A DNA stretch of 64,000 nucleotides from Isoetes taiwanensis (lineage: Eukaryota; Streptophyta; Lycopodiopsida; Isoetales; Isoetaceae), in contig JAJEKV010000110.1 of assembly GCA_021234155.1 (NCBI GenBank), positions 2,572,338 to 2,636,337 of the forward strand, in the 5' to 3' direction. Below are positions 45,158 to 58,518 of the stretch, one piece after another (position 1 is the first letter of the stretch; each line of letters opens with the position of its first letter). Both the position numbers and the translations under genes were made by a program. The notes below the pieces were generated by a model. It saw only the letters and a list, made by a program, of their open reading frames with translations. It did not search any database and was not told where the DNA came from.

Positions 45158-47422
45158 CGCTGAATCGGGGTTTCATTTCATGCCGACTGGGGTTTTGGGG
45201 CAACGATTTAATGCTTCAATGCTTCGGTTCTTTTTATATGCCATCGATGCTCACCTGTTAAATACCTTATGCCGAGAGCATTCAGAGTCGAAAGCAAGAA
45301 AAGGAGGACCCAACCGCCCAAGAGAAGGGAGGACTCGAATCCTTCCAAAAAATAGAACAAAGAAAATACAAAACAAATGCAGCAACAAGACAAATTCAAA
45401 GATCTACATACTTACCAAGATCAAGATCAAGGCAACATCGCATGCCCCTCAAATTCCTCGCTTCAAATCCTCGCTTTTGCCTTCAAATTCTTGCTTCAAA
45501 CCGCTCAAATTCTTGCCAAGGTAAAATTTGTTCTTTCAAATTGATGCATTAAATGGAAGCGCATGCCTTAGATTCTCGGCAGATATGGAAGCCTTGATAC
45601 ACAATCGTAAATCATTCCAAAAGTTCAAAGAAAACGACTTAAGTTTGAGGGAATCGGAATATAGCTTGTGGAAACTGAATATAGTTTCCGGGCTTTTTTT
45701 TTTATATAGTTTCCAAATGAAACAATATTCGGCTTTTCTTGGTGGATAACCCAAATCGGGCGTGATAAAGTCATCGAAAAGAAAGGCCTGATTTGCCGGC
45801 CGAATCAAAGGGGGACGGATGTAAATATGTTCCCATGGTGTGCTGGGCAACGGTGAATCATGCGAGGGATCTTCCCGCCCAATGGCTATGGCGCCATGCC
45901 TCCTAAAAGATGTGTACCAAAAAATCTAACCCAAAATTATGTACCAAATTTTAAATGCTAGACATGGGCAGGAAAAGCAAGGGCATGTGCACGTTTTAAT
46001 TGGTTTTTTTATTGGTAAAGGGTTTTTATTGGTAGATTGAATATGAAAAAGTAGTCTTAAATGAAGCATTAAAAATTGTGTGGATTAAATGAATATATGT
46101 TGAAAGTGAACTAAGAGGATATATAAGAAGGAAGTAAGGTGGATAGTAAGGTTTAAGCATGCATAACCCATAAGAATATATGGCTACAAATCATATATTC
46201 ATAACCTTATCTTTCTCGTTTGAATTAATGAGGTAGACTAGATCAATTGACACTAGATCAATTGTGACTCACTTCCAAGGATAGTTTCTGTGGATGAGTT
46301 TCTTTTGCATTATCTAAATGGTTCTATGACATCTTTCATGACATTTTCTATGACATCTTCCATGACATATTCCATGAATTCACCCGTGTGGGACCGCCAA
46401 TGTCAATGGTGAAGTAGACTAGCATAGTGCTTAATAGGGCATACATCCGCCTCGTGACGGCTTTTTCAGCCCTGGAAGTTTCGAGGTGCCTTTCAACTCT
46501 CGAAGTCTATAGAAAGGCCTTCAGAGATATTGCCCCGGGTTTATCACTATTCGATGCTAAAAACCAAGTGTGCCAACTTGTTTCCCGAAGCCGAATTCAA
46601 GGCATCTCGCCTTGCTTCTCACCGCTAATCCGAGAGGACTAAGCCCATTCCCCGCCCTATCACAAGGTTGAAACAAATGGCCATGATCAACCTAAAAAGG
46701 CCCGCCGTTAAGACATGATCACATTAAGGCTGCCAAAGGAATCTTGGCATTTGGTTAGTGATTCTCTAATTAAGCCGCACTTATTTATGTCAAGGGCCTC
46801 AAATGTACAAGCGCATAGTAATCTAGCAAGTTTTTTAGTTTTCTAAGAAACACATCATTTCCAATTGAAATGTTGCAACACGATTAAAAGCCCCGGGGTG
46901 AAGCTGGTCCTATATGCTAATTGGTCTCCATGGACCATAAAAAATCTCCCTGGGTTTCACCTAGGCATATGGGGATACCTCATGTGCGTAAGGGGTCACT
47001 AAAAACCCCTCAGATATTTACACTTTTTGAGGTGGAAACCCCTACATAACGAAATGGAAAAGCCAGTTTCAAAGCCCCTACCGTGAGATGTACTTATGAA
47101 ATATCTTCGCTTTTACATACCCCTACCCGATCTTGTAATCGACGCTTTTGCATACCTAAGACATACTTACCAATCCTGGTGATCAATTTTAACATGACAT
47201 ATTAGATGTGGCCAGCCATACATGGCTCTGGGATATTTAGGAAATACTACGTAGGATATACCCGTGGGTATACTAAAGTAACAGAATTTATGGTATACTC
47301 AATGCTATGTTGGGGGTATATTGGGTAGCTAATACACCTAACATATGTTATGTATATGGTATAACTTGGTATATGTATTGAGGTATGTTATTATAGTAGA
47401 GATTGCTTCCATGGTTCAACGT
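45158..47422. other. Repeat-rich DNA with no recognisable gene
   Basis: Several chance frames on both strands. It includes a 24-bp tandem repeat at 46324-46372 (CTATGACATCTTYCATGACA twice) and an AT-rich stretch of TATGGTATA-like words (47260-47400) just left of the duplication junction at 47423. Confidence 0.4.
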
Positions 47423-50400
47423 CCTTTAGTTTACTTGATTAAATGGAATATGCAGGTAAGTAGAAGAGGCTAGGGTGGAATTGCATGCTACACGGAAGAT
47501 GATATAACCCAGTATGTTCTTGTAAGTAAAAATAATTATAATCAATTATCACGGATAAAAGTTGCTAGTTTGGCTTTGTTTGCTATGTAGCATGTGTATA
47601 TTTTGCACCTCTAGATGCATCCGGCCGCAATTTGCTCAATAGATGGACTAAATGCGGATGATCCTTTGATACACACTTGTCATATGACATTTGCACATTT
47701 GAAGAACTTGGGCATGTATTCATTCACAGCTAGGCCTTAATGGTGCATAGGCGATGCTTTGAGGGGCATCACTTTTACGGAGAAGGGAAATGTTTTATAG
47801 CTCTCTACAGCAGAGAGGATAGTGTATCCATTTAAATTAATTCGACCAATATGATATCAAATAACATAGGCAAAGAACATAATCTCTATGTGTGAATCTT
47901 TTTAATATGGTGCCATACAATGGCATTATAGCATAATTTCTAGGATCTCATGCTTATACTTGTCCACAGCCCAATGGCGGCGGTGTTATGGATTATTCTT
48001 TTGGGAGCACGAGGGATAATTGACACTATTTCAAATTTTTCAAGTTTTAGCATGAAATCGATTGGACTATGCCCCTCTTGATTTACTTTAAAAGTTATAA
48101 CACATAAGAAACCATTAGATTTTCCATCACTTAAATTGAGCATGCTTATAAAAAGGGGCTCTAATTTATAAGCAATTGCTTGAAGAAAAAATTATGCATT
48201 ATTATCTTGACATGGCATATTGGAAGAAAAAAAATGAGGTTTTGACTAATTTGTTATTTATCTGTCCATTTGTAGATTTTATTAAGGAAAAAAAAAGCAT
48301 AGTGGGCAAAACAAAATGGTTTTGATACATGTTTCATTGCTAAAACGTTTATTAGGGGACCCTACTATGGTCAAACAATACAAAAGGCCCGATTAAACAT
48401 AATAAAAGGCCCGGTATAGGAGGCATCAAAAAGAAAATATGATATGCGTTGAAAAAATTGATCCCAAAATATTTTGGTAGTGCTCTAAAATATGGGGACA
48501 ATAGGTATCTCAAATTTGTTGCTAGATTGGTGAAGGAACTTTATAGTACTTTCAAGTAGAACAAATGATTATTTGAAGGTGAGGCCAAAGAAATATTCAT
48601 GGCCGGATGTAAAAATGCTCTTAAGAGAATGAATAATGGGAAATACTATTCTAATGGGCTCTCAATTGAACTATCTAAGTGAGGAGAAGATAAAAATCCG
48701 TATGCTTCTTGTTCTCTATACAATGAATGCCTAATGGTGGGCAATTTTTAGGATGAATGATTGTATCAATATGACTATTCTAATCATAAATGCATTGAAG
48801 CAAGATCAAAGTGAGAAATTATCAAACAATCACAGTAAACAAATGTTTTGCTAAAATTTGTGCATCAATCTTTGGAACATAAAATCTCCTCGATCAACAT
48901 GATAGTAGAGATGTTAGCTGACCGAGTTCCAGTAGCCATTAGACACTAGATCCTTAGCAACTTTATAGGTGATGTGAGAGGGGTAAAAGGGCTGGAAGCA
49001 AAGGAATTATATTTCTTTATAGATTTAGAAGGCATTAACAAGGTCAATAGAGAATCTTGCTTCAAATTTTGAATGATTTGAGATGTTCGAGGAGGATCGA
49101 AAAATGTAAATTAGCTTGTTTGTATATGGTAGGTATTAATTAGAACTCTCATTTCCATTTGTTGAATCCAGGAAAAATTGCTAATACAATTGGTGTAAGC
49201 GGGGCTGCCCATGTTCTCATTACACTTTTTGGGTTATTTATTATTGAGCATGAGGCTAGTTTGTAAACTTGGTGGTATTGGAGCTAGACTTGGAAAATCG
49301 TTATTGGCTACTATTGTTTTGCAAATGATATAGTATTAATCTCAAATCCGCTAGTGGCTTACAATCATAAACGAATATCCTAGATGCTTTTGTCTTTGAG
49401 AAACAAATGTATATTAATGTACAAAAGTAAAAATTATGGTATTTGGCGGGCATGATAATCAGGTGTGTTTTCTCCAGGAGGAATACTTCGTGTAGAAAGT
49501 GAAAGAGTATAGGTATTTTTGGTGTTGAAATATTACACAATTACGAGGTGGAATGTGGCGCCCAAAGAGAAACCTCGGGAAGTGCACCCAAGCTCTACTC
49601 ACGGTATGCTTCTAGTGCAAGATTGATAATTTTGATTACTTGGTATTTAAGCCGGTTACTGTTGGCGTGCAAATGGCCAGATAATTCTCTATGGGAGTCC
49701 TATTTGGAGGCTGACTTGTCAAGGAAAATTTTGGAATGAAATATAAAAGTGCGAGAAAAGGTTCTTGCTAAATCCCAAACACCATATGAGATGTTTATTA
49801 GCGAGGAAGCCGGGTATGCTTCCCACTAGAGGTGGAGACTCTTTGCGGGACCATAACTTATGATAATAGGGTGCTACACATGGAGCATGATAGATTTCCT
49901 AAATTAGCTCTAGAGCAGTCTACATCTAAAGGTTGGTATTTCGTTTGTTAAACAATGGGCACATAGATGGCTAGGTAATTCAACTTGGCCTACATCGGTT
50001 AAATCTTTTGTAAAGAGGGCGTGGATATTTGAGTCAGAAGAGATGTTAAAAAGCAGTTTTATCTGACCAAGATAAATGATTTACAGGAATATAGAGAACA
50101 ACAATATCTTCTTTCTCATATAGATAGAAGAAATCGAATGCTCATTTCTCAACTAAAGTTTGTCTTAGCATTCACTTCATATAGAGGCCAGGAAAGTGGA
50201 ATGGTACTCCTTATGTCGAGGGTTTTGTTATGGATGTTTAGAGCTAGAAGTTGAAGCAGGAAGAGCATGCATTTTTTTGAGGCGTGCTTCATATGCTAAT
50301 ATTCGGATAGATATGGTATGGCCTCTGGCGTCCTTGGTCAAAACACAGTAGCCTTGAGTGAGAGGGATTTCTTTATGCCCAATAACTTTTTGGAGAATCT

Positions 50401-51008
50401 ACATCCTCCTTTGGAGGATCACGGAAAGGAAGAATACCTTCATATTTAATTATGGAATTATTTCCCAGGAAGGAATCATTAAGCGGTATTGTATGATACC
50501 AATTGGATCCTAAGTATTAATGGGTGATCAGGGTTTTTGTTTGCGGATACTCTATTTTTGATGACTAGGAAGCTCAAATGGAAGAGAAAGCGAGCTAACA
50601 CAAACAAGGAGTGGATAAAATTCTTTGGGCATGTCAACACCTCTGAGCATGGAGAAAACAAAATTGCACTTGTAGTTCTGCTAGCTGCCCGATCCCGAAT
50701 CTGGATATCAGAAGGGAGATGCGTTGCCAAAGATGCAAAAGCGGAATACAATATGGCTAAAGGCGGATGCACGCGTAATGCATCTCTTTGCACCTTCCAC
50801 CTTTGTATTAAAGGGAAGGCAAGAAAATGCACAAATGGAACCTCGAATCGGTTCACTAGTTTATTATCGGTCCAAAACTTTTGAACTTCTGTTATCTATA
50901 ATCAGCCTGAGACTAAATCTTCTTCGAGGTTATACTTCCCTTGAAAAAAAGTTATTTTGTATATTTAACTAATACTTTAATATAGATAGCCTTCAATTAA
51001 AAAAAAAA
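47423..51008 (+). pseudogene. LINE ORF2 3' portion, copy 2
   Basis: Corresponds to 18221-21811 and ends in an A run at about 51000-51008. Small indels every few tens of bases, concentrated at CAG/CTG positions, break every reading frame, so the RT blocks visible in copy 1 are not readable here. The lack of a 5' part reflects the duplication breakpoint, not 5' truncation during LINE insertion. Confidence 0.85.
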
Positions 51009-51171
51009 GAAATCTTGAGAATCTTGAAGGAATCTTATGGAACGATGGAATCTTGGGTATTGAAGGATTACCTTTAGGAATCTAATCTAAAGAAATTCAA
51101 AAGAATCCAAAGAGGCGTGAGTGAGGATCTGGAGAATTTCTTGAGTGAATGAAGGGGAATTAGTAAAATGT

Positions 51172-51212
51172 ACATCTGCATGCATGCGTACATACATGCA
51201 TGCATGCATTTC
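51172..51212. repeat. ATGC-type microsatellite replacing the TCTG array
   Basis: Reads CATGCATGCGTACATACATG and continues in kind, where copy 1 has pure (TCTG)n at 21974-22014. The flanks (AAAATGT... and TTTCATTCTTCAACACC) are the same. Confidence 0.85.
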
Positions 51213-51602
51213 ATTCTTCAACACCGGGCATTTTCCACCTTGTTTGAATTGACACAAAACCCTTTGTGATTGGCGGCGTTAGATAAATTCTTATAATATA
51301 TACATACACTTCCAAATTATTTAGAATCACAATTTCAGTGCTGGCAATTTAACATTTCCTAGAGCTAGGCTAACTTTGTTAATCCGATAATGGTTTCTTG
51401 CTCGAAGATACAGCTGGCATTTTAAATTCCAACATTTTCTGAATTTAAGGGTTGCTCTTCTTCGCCATCTTTAGGCCGATAAATCTACTCCGGCAATACT
51501 TTTGCTACCTGTTGTGTTTCTATCCAGTTCTGTTTCTGCAAGTTCTTTCTTAGTTCTAAAATCTAGTAACAAGAATTCTTCACCGCAGATATAGCAGCAG
51601 CG

Positions 51603-53030
51603 ATGGCCTTCTTTGCAATTAGCATAATGTGGATGACAGATCGGGTAGCCGCGTATCAGGTTTCAAGCCTGATTGTTTTGGAAATTCTACTGCAGATGTA
51701 GGGAATAACAATTACCTTAACACCATTTCAAAGGGAAATTTCCGGCCTTATGGAAGAGATTATGATCATCAAGAAGCCACAGGACGATTCTCAGATGGCC
51801 GTTTAGCTGTCGATTTTCTGGGTAAAATAGTATTAAATGTTGATCAATCATCTATATTTAGTCACATCTGATGGATCCTGCGAATTCTTACAGCTTATAA
51901 ATTGGGATTGCCATCTCCCCTTGCTTTCTTATCTCCGGAGGCGGAAGGACAAAATATTGTGCGGGGTATAAGCTTTGCCTCTGCTGGTTCTGGATATTTA
52001 GACCCTACGGCGCTTATGCTGGTATGATTTATTTCAAGATTCCTCACCTTTTATATAAATCTGATGTCCGATTCTTTTACGATGATGCAGAATTCGGCTT
52101 CTTTTTCACAGCAAATGCAATGGCATAATGCATATATTAGGAAAATTGAGGACGGATTTGGTTCATCGACGGCAAGATCTGTAATATCAAACGGTTTATA
52201 TCTTATCAGCACAGGAACAAATGACTATGTGTTAAATTATTATCTGAATCCGTATTCAAGGGCGCATATAGATCCGCAGGCCTTTCAAGATCAGCTTCTT
52301 TCGGCTGTAGTGGCAAATATTGAGGTAAGGATTATTTATAATTTTATTCTGTTAAAAATGCTGATTGAATGCAAATAATTTCAAATTTTACATCTTCATT
52401 CAGCTTAAGTATAATTTTGGTTCAAGATTAAGATTGGCGTAGTTTATTCCCGCTAGTATTCTGTTCAAAACAAATTGTAATCTTCTATGCCATTAATCTA
52501 CAGGAATTATATGAAGCAGGGGCGCGGAATATAGCTGTAGTTTCTCTTCCCCCAATTGGTTGTCTGCCATGGATGAGAATTTTGTATCAAAGCAGAAACG
52601 ATTGTATTGCTATGCAAAATCAAAGCACAAAGTTTCAATTACGCGCTTCAATCTTCACTGTCTTCTTTGAGCTTAAATTTGCCAGGGGATTAACCTAGGA
52701 TATGTAGACGTCTACAACTTTCTTCTGGACCTGATTCAAAATCCATCAAACTATGGTAAGAAAATCTATTTCTGAAATGTGATGTTCTGTTAGTTAGAAA
52801 ATCTAAATCTGCATTTTGGCAGGGTTTGAGACGAGCATAGATGGTTGCTGTGGAAAGGGTTTGCTGTCTGCTTCAATTCTGTGCAGAGCATTAGAATCAT
52901 ATTCATGCCAAGATGCTTCTAAATATGTATTCTGGGACAGTTTTCATCAACACAGAGCACTTACAGCATGCTTGCGGACCTACTATACAAACAAATCTCG
53001 CATCAGATGAACATCACTGCCTTTGCCTGA
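51603..53030 (+). pseudogene. GDSL esterase/lipase, copy 2, damaged
   Basis: Counterpart of 22405-23847 with the same five-exon layout: 51603-51821, 51894-52021, 52091-52324, 52504-52755 and 52823-53030. Splice sites are conserved. The original start codon position reads ATA (51591-51593), but an in-frame ATG four codons later (51603) keeps most of the signal peptide. One T is missing just before the nucleophile motif, and GAT is AAT, so FGDS becomes a frameshifted GNS. Exon 4 has a net one-base loss, and exon 5 loses a C that removes HPT and its catalytic His. Exons 2 and 3 are intact. If the sequence is right this is a pseudogene. If the indels are base-calling errors it could still be a working paralogue or allele, though the D-to-N and start changes would remain. 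Confidence 0.8.
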
Positions 53031-53305
53031 TATTCCATCCATCAGCAATTCAGCATGGCATTTTAGTGGTGTTGTATTTCATGCACTTTAAAATATATCG
53101 ATTTGCCTCACAAAGATTTTGGGTCAGATTGTCAGCCAAATAACAATAATAAATATTAAACCAAGTCACGAGAAAATTTATCACGACAAAACATTTATAG
53201 CTACAAAGAAACCAAATCAATTAACGTCATATATCATACTACTTATACGTTTAACAATGCAAACACTTAGAACATATTACTCTAGAAAATTTTATCTTTT
53301 CAATT

Positions 53306-54479
53306 TATACTAGGGAACATGTGCCCATTAGGTTTCCAAAATGTTGTTGGGGTCGTGTAACATAAGATTTTTGCAAAGGTTAAGGCATGTATTCGTATCT
53401 AAAAATGGTATTTCTTGACTCTGAAATTTGGGTTTTGGTTTGGCAATGGTCGAATGGGTTGTATTGGGTTTTAGGGGAAAGGTTTTGTATGGGTATTGCC
53501 ATTTTTTTTTGTCTTTATTAGGAAAGTGGGTTTAGAGTGTCCGAACTTGAAGCGTTAAAGGCGGGGGCATAGGCGGAGTTCTTAAAGTGGCCTTGCTTAG
53601 CCATGGCGGAGTGTTTGGCGAGGGTTGGAGAGGCAACCGGCGTCTCAAATCGATACTTAGAGTTGTTAATGTGGCGGCGATAAATATGGAGTTAATACAT
53701 GGGAGGGTTTGGAGCCGCAGAGAGATACGAATCGAGAATCGAGAGAAGGCGAGATGGAGAATGGAGCCGGCGCTATGGTATCTACGGTTTCTCTTGTTGT
53801 GAAAGGGGAGATTTTGGTTTCTTTCAACGCCATAGCCAAAAGCATGTTGATTTCCGCCATAGGCAGAAGCGTAATTTCGTTTGTCTTTCTTTTTTTGTGG
53901 CGGTGAGAGTTCGGCATAATGGCACATTTCATTTTGAGGTTTTAGGAACTCCCTTTTGGGGCGGGGGTTGAAAGCATTATGTAAACCGGTGCGGCGGGGT
54001 TCAACTCCCGTGCTTCATTCACGTTCTTTGTTTCTTTTTCTTGTTGGCGGGAATGGCGATTGCATGCATAAGGCCCATTCGCCCGGCAATGGGCTCTGTA
54101 ACATGCGGCGAGGTTAGTGCGCACTGGCGACTGAGAATAATTTCGACCATGCATTTTGGGAGGCCTTGCGGTAAATTTCCTTGCAAGTGTGGCGGTTATG
54201 CAGGCGTTGCTTCATAGCGGATATGGTGCTTTACCATGCAAAGCGGGTTTACTTCTCCCAATGCCTTTCGTATATCACGCTTTTGACTCCGTCCGAATGC
54301 CGTGATGAACCTTGGGCTGATGGAAATGGGGTTTTGACCCCATCTTGACTTAGGTTCAGTATTTGCTTTAGGGACGGGGGCATATTCTTGGGAATATGCC
54401 TTCTTTGATAAGCTAGGATAGGCGATTATAGGAATGAGTGATAATACAAGATAACTTATTGATACTAGGAACATGTGCC
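53306..54479. mobile_element. Insertion flanked by direct repeats, copy 2
   Basis: Equivalent of 24124-25318. The left flank repeat is TATACTAGGGAACATGTGCCCA (one extra G) and the right is ATACTAGGAACATGTGCC. The interior is strongly scrambled relative to copy 1 at CAG/CTG positions. The B-box-like GGCGGGGTTCAACTCCCGTG is retained at 53992-54011. Confidence 0.5.
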
Positions 54480-55942
54480 TTTGTGATGCCAAGCATTATT
54501 TGTGGTGTATAAAATGGGCCAGTGTAATGGTGATGGGAAAATATAAAGCAATGCATAGATATATGGCTGGATTGAGCTTCCCATAGTCTCGGAGTTGTGC
54601 ATCATGATGGTTTGGTAGTATTTGGCTATGTTCTTTGCTTTTGATGCTCATGTATTATATTTCATCTAATTATGTTGCCGTTGCCTAGCACCTTACTCAC
54701 ATAGAATTTTATGTCTTTCCTTGTGCTTATGTTCTTGTTACCCAAGATTTCCAAGATATTCTATGCATGCGAGGCTGACTAATGATCCCACTTAGTCACA
54801 AGAACTAACCCCCTTGAGTACATGTGCAGTGAATTAGCAATCAGTGGTCAAGTTAATGGACACAGTGTAGCTGGGGATTATGGTTGAGCTAGAAAATTCG
54901 GGGTTGAATTACTACATAGTGTTGTATATATATTATGGATAATGTCCACCTAGATTTAGTGCAAGTTCAGACAAGATCTCGAGTTGCCAGGGTCAACTCG
55001 GCAGGCTTGTCATATGCACAGGCTTCTAGATCGCCCCACCCCATTAGCTTGCCCCAGAACTAAGACGTAAGTCTATGGCGGATCTCCTATGGTTATATAA
55101 AACTCTTGTAAAATGCCTTCTGGTTTCCAAAAGTAATATGTTGGCATACAACTTACCAGGAAAATCAAAATGTTATAGACTTACTTGTAGATTTGACCAA
55201 GCTTGTTAACTATATAACAGCACAGGAAACCCGTCTGAATGTCATTCAACTGGATCTTCACGTTTAAGAATGTCTTCTTGCTTGACATTCTAGGTGTCAA
55301 AAAAGCCTTCGTCTAATAGAGTTGGCTTGTTTTCCACTCCATAATGTCAAGTAAGAAGGCATTCATCTTTATATATTTATAACTAGAAAATTGCCCACGT
55401 TCAGTAGGCGTTCCATATAATTGTTCACAAAGAGTGGCGTATTAATGTGGAACGTATAAAAAATAAACCCATTATGTGTTGTATTTTGAGTACTAACAGG
55501 TTTCAATCATAAAGCTATGAAATGCAAAATTGATCAAGATATCCAAACTCTATGTAGACTTGACCCAAATTTGCCAACTCTAGCAGCCTACATAGTGTGC
55601 AATTACCATACGTCTCGTTTTCTTAAATGCCACATCGTGTGCATCTTGACAAATCTCAACCAGCCACGCCTTTTCAATTATCCAATGTGGCGGCGTCGCG
55701 TGAGGCCACATAGCACAATCACATGGCAGGGGACGGAACCGGACACCTCGGAATTATTATTGAAAGATGCGTTGACACCTCAAAATTATTCTTGAAAGAT
55801 GCCTTGGCACTATATGTGTTTGGACATGAAGATTGGGACTATATGTGATTGAATATGAAGAGTATGATATTAATGGTATCTCGTATAGTATGTCATGTTA
55901 AATAGTGAAAAAGTGCCTTATATTCCTCTGCAAAGTATACCT
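54480..55942. other. Intergenic DNA, copy 2
   Basis: Matches 25319-26882 except that the 97-bp segment of copy 1 (25782-25878) is missing at about 54947. No gene is recognised. Confidence 0.5.
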
Positions 55943-56103
55943 AATATGTGTTGTATTTTGGTTGTAACACACTCGAACTCATATAATATGTGTTGTATTT
56001 TGGTTGTAACACACTCGAGTAGTATGTGTTGTATTTTTTGTAACACACTCGAGCTCATACAATATATGTTGTATTTTGGTTGCAACACACTCGCGCTCAT
56101 ACA
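55943..56103. repeat. ~42-bp minisatellite, copy 2
   Basis: Same four units as 26883-27046. The T run in the third unit is four bases shorter (TATTTTTTG). Confidence 0.9.
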
Positions 56104-57646
56104 ACGAAAAAGGTTTGTAAATGCAAGATGTGGGTATAGTTTGTGCAATTTTTTATACGTCAAACTGTTTCCTCTTATCTCCTTGATATAATTACCTTAC
56201 TTTGAGTTGCATTTTAGTATTGCATTTCTGTCCATGAAATTGCAGTCCTAAGAGACATCTTATCAAATATTTTATGGGCGTCGTCAAGCTTTCTAGTTTC
56301 CACCTACTTTAGAGCCATAGGACCCAAGTTCATTCAAATGCTATGTAATTGGCAATGCTGCTAAGATACTTACAAAACTTACTTTGTCTACGCACTTGCA
56401 AGCGTACTACAACCCATCGGAAAGTTAGCATAAAGCACGCATCATATTGTATCGTATCTAGAAAAAAAAAGTACTTATATTATTAAAGGCTGTCATACGA
56501 GTGTATGAGGCAATAGTCTTCATCAATTCAAAATTTGCATTTTAAAGCTAAGTAGAAAATAAACACATGGAATTAGTCGGGTTTGTCATATATCAAGGAG
56601 GCATTCTATTAGCACAACTTTGTCATATAGGACAAATTAAATTTTTAAATTGTAGCATTTCCATCGGTATGCAAGGATAACCCTATTATTTTCGATATAT
56701 AGTATACTTATAAGCATCTTCTACCAGAACTACTGCATGCTGAACATGTGGCATGTTTCAGATCACAGAATGGGTGTAAAACCAATGCTCTCATATACCC
56801 AGTACATTCTTATGTTAAAGTAAATGTATTTCATTGCAGACCATGTGGCAGATGCATCTCTTCTTCATTCATATCAGGTACACCTCCAAGGCCTTCTGTA
56901 GGAGCCCAATCATAATCATAAAGCATTGAGATTCTTCATACCATTGTCATAGGTTCATTAGAAGCTCCCGTTCTTGAACTAAAGGAGCTACATCGGAACC
57001 TATTGATCTGAGCTTTTTAACCTATCATTAAATGTTAACTAGAAGCTCAAATGTTGCATGAGAGGAAAAAATGATAAGTAATATAGAATAGCGTCTCTGC
57101 TGCACTACCTTCTTAGACTCAACAATAATCGAAAGCAATAAAACCCCAGCAAAATTTAAAGCCTTATTCTCAGAAACTCAATCATGACTTGGATTCATTA
57201 TCCTCTTAAATATAGGATTTATATTGCTAGTGAATATATGAACATTAGATATTGAATTAAACATGGCTCTTGTAACTTACAGCTTAAATTAGGTACAGTG
57301 AAAAAAAATCATAGAAATTGTAGCGGAAAACTGTCTCCAGATAGATGTGGAGTAGTATATTTATGCCAATCTAAATATCATATGCAATTTCAAGCATTTA
57401 CCTGTCATATTCTCACTGTTTGGATAAGAAAATAAACAGCATCTTCAATAGGTCATGTAGGGCCACTAAATGGCCAGAAGTTCTGCATATGGACAAAATG
57501 GGGAGTATGCAGACTTACATTGTTACTACTAGACTTATAACAGAATACAGCCTTATCATACTAAGTTCACAGTATGGATCATGTCCCTATTATCTCAATT
57601 TTCTGAATTCAACTACAATCATAAACCGAGGTAAGTATTCCTTCCC
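56104..57646. other. Intergenic or intronic DNA, copy 2
   Basis: Counterpart of 27047-28595. No recognised domain. It may be intronic to the minus-strand gene at 57647-58700. Confidence 0.35.
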
Positions 57647-57780
57647 TTAAATTGTACTCAGCCATGTACCCAGCTTCTTAAATCTGAGTAATTTTAGAAC
57701 TCCATAAATACGATCCACCTTTCCAGCCAGAATTTGAACTTGAAAGCAAAAAAGACAACAATAGGAAGAGAAGCTGATAC

Positions 57781-57889
57781 CTGCAGCCAAACAACACAAT
57801 GTTAGCATAAGAATGGTAATGAGTGAGGGGCCAAAAGGTACATTAGGTTTCTCAGCTTTTCGCTGGTCACCCATTGTAGCCTTTTTACC
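57781..57889 (-). CDS. Probable exon of an unrecognised minus-strand gene (membrane segment)
   Basis: Between a plausible acceptor (minus-strand TGAATTGAG, boundary at 57890) and a GTATCA donor (57780), the minus strand encodes KKATMGDQRKAEKPNVPFGP and then a hydrophobic SLITILMLTLCCLAA that would span a membrane. The ATG at 57874 could be a start codon, which would make this a first exon. The copy-1 equivalent (about 28700-28800) is scrambled at the same CAG/CTG sites. Family unknown. Confidence 0.4.
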
Positions 57890-58212
57890 CTCAATTCAAT
57901 ACTTAGCCAAAAAGGTTAAAGCCTAAACATGATCAAACTGAAATACCCATATATTATCCAAGCATGAGGTTAATATTCATCAATTAAATTCCTGTAGTGC
58001 CACTATAAAAACCTACTCTCTGCAACAGCAGGAAGAACTATCGTGATCATTGTCTATATCTTAGAAAAGATTAACTTGAGAGGTACAAAGATAGCATAAA
58101 AGACTCTTACCTGAAAGACCAAATGATTTAACCTTTTTAAGCTTGCATTATTATGCAAGAACCAGCAACAAGCTATTTTAAATATTTACATATAGATATA
58201 ACTGATCCAAAC

Positions 58213-58518
58213 CTGAATGTCCTCGAGTTCCCATTCATTGTCATCGGCTTCTGTGTCTGAGACATTATCCCTGAAGTTAGAGCCTGCAAATCTGCTACCC
58301 TCACTACTCTGCCTGCCCATATATTTCTGTTTATGAGAACCAGACCCTTGATAGTTTTGCCATGGGCATTTACCTCCAGGATAAGCCTCAGCATCCATAT
58401 CAATCCGCCTTACTCCAAGACAAGCTTTGAACTCAGCAGCAAGCCACCCTTCTTCTAAAGCTTCTTCAGCAAGAGCTAACCGGGTACCCATCAGAATCAT
58501 TTTCGTCTGAATAATCAA
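58213..58518 (-). CDS. Probable exon of an unrecognised minus-strand gene
   Basis: An open minus-strand frame of about 102 codons ends at a CAG^GTTTGG donor (58213). It includes LALAEEALEEGWLAAEFKAC, then RRIDMDAEAYPGGKCPWQNY, a Ser/Gly-rich stretch, and an acidic end SDTEADDNEWELEDIQ. The protein-like composition and the intact frame in this copy support coding. I do not recognise the family. Upstream (58519-58700) two frames compete. One gives MGGNKCPKDNCNNYKMFDYS and would join if the extra G at GGGTACC were absent, as in copy 1. The other gives FSEFVDPENRVQAISRVQDF but has a TAA. The exon boundary is therefore uncertain. Confidence 0.45.

Noticed and set aside
18221-51008. Repeat-induced point mutation or cytosine deamination as the cause of copy divergence
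   Set aside because: Changes are multi-base and include indels, not C-to-T or G-to-A transitions only.
47423-51008. Independent 5'-truncated LINE insertion
   Set aside because: Similarity to copy 1 continues past the LINE poly(A) through the GDSL gene to the window end, so the LINE piece is part of a segmental duplication.
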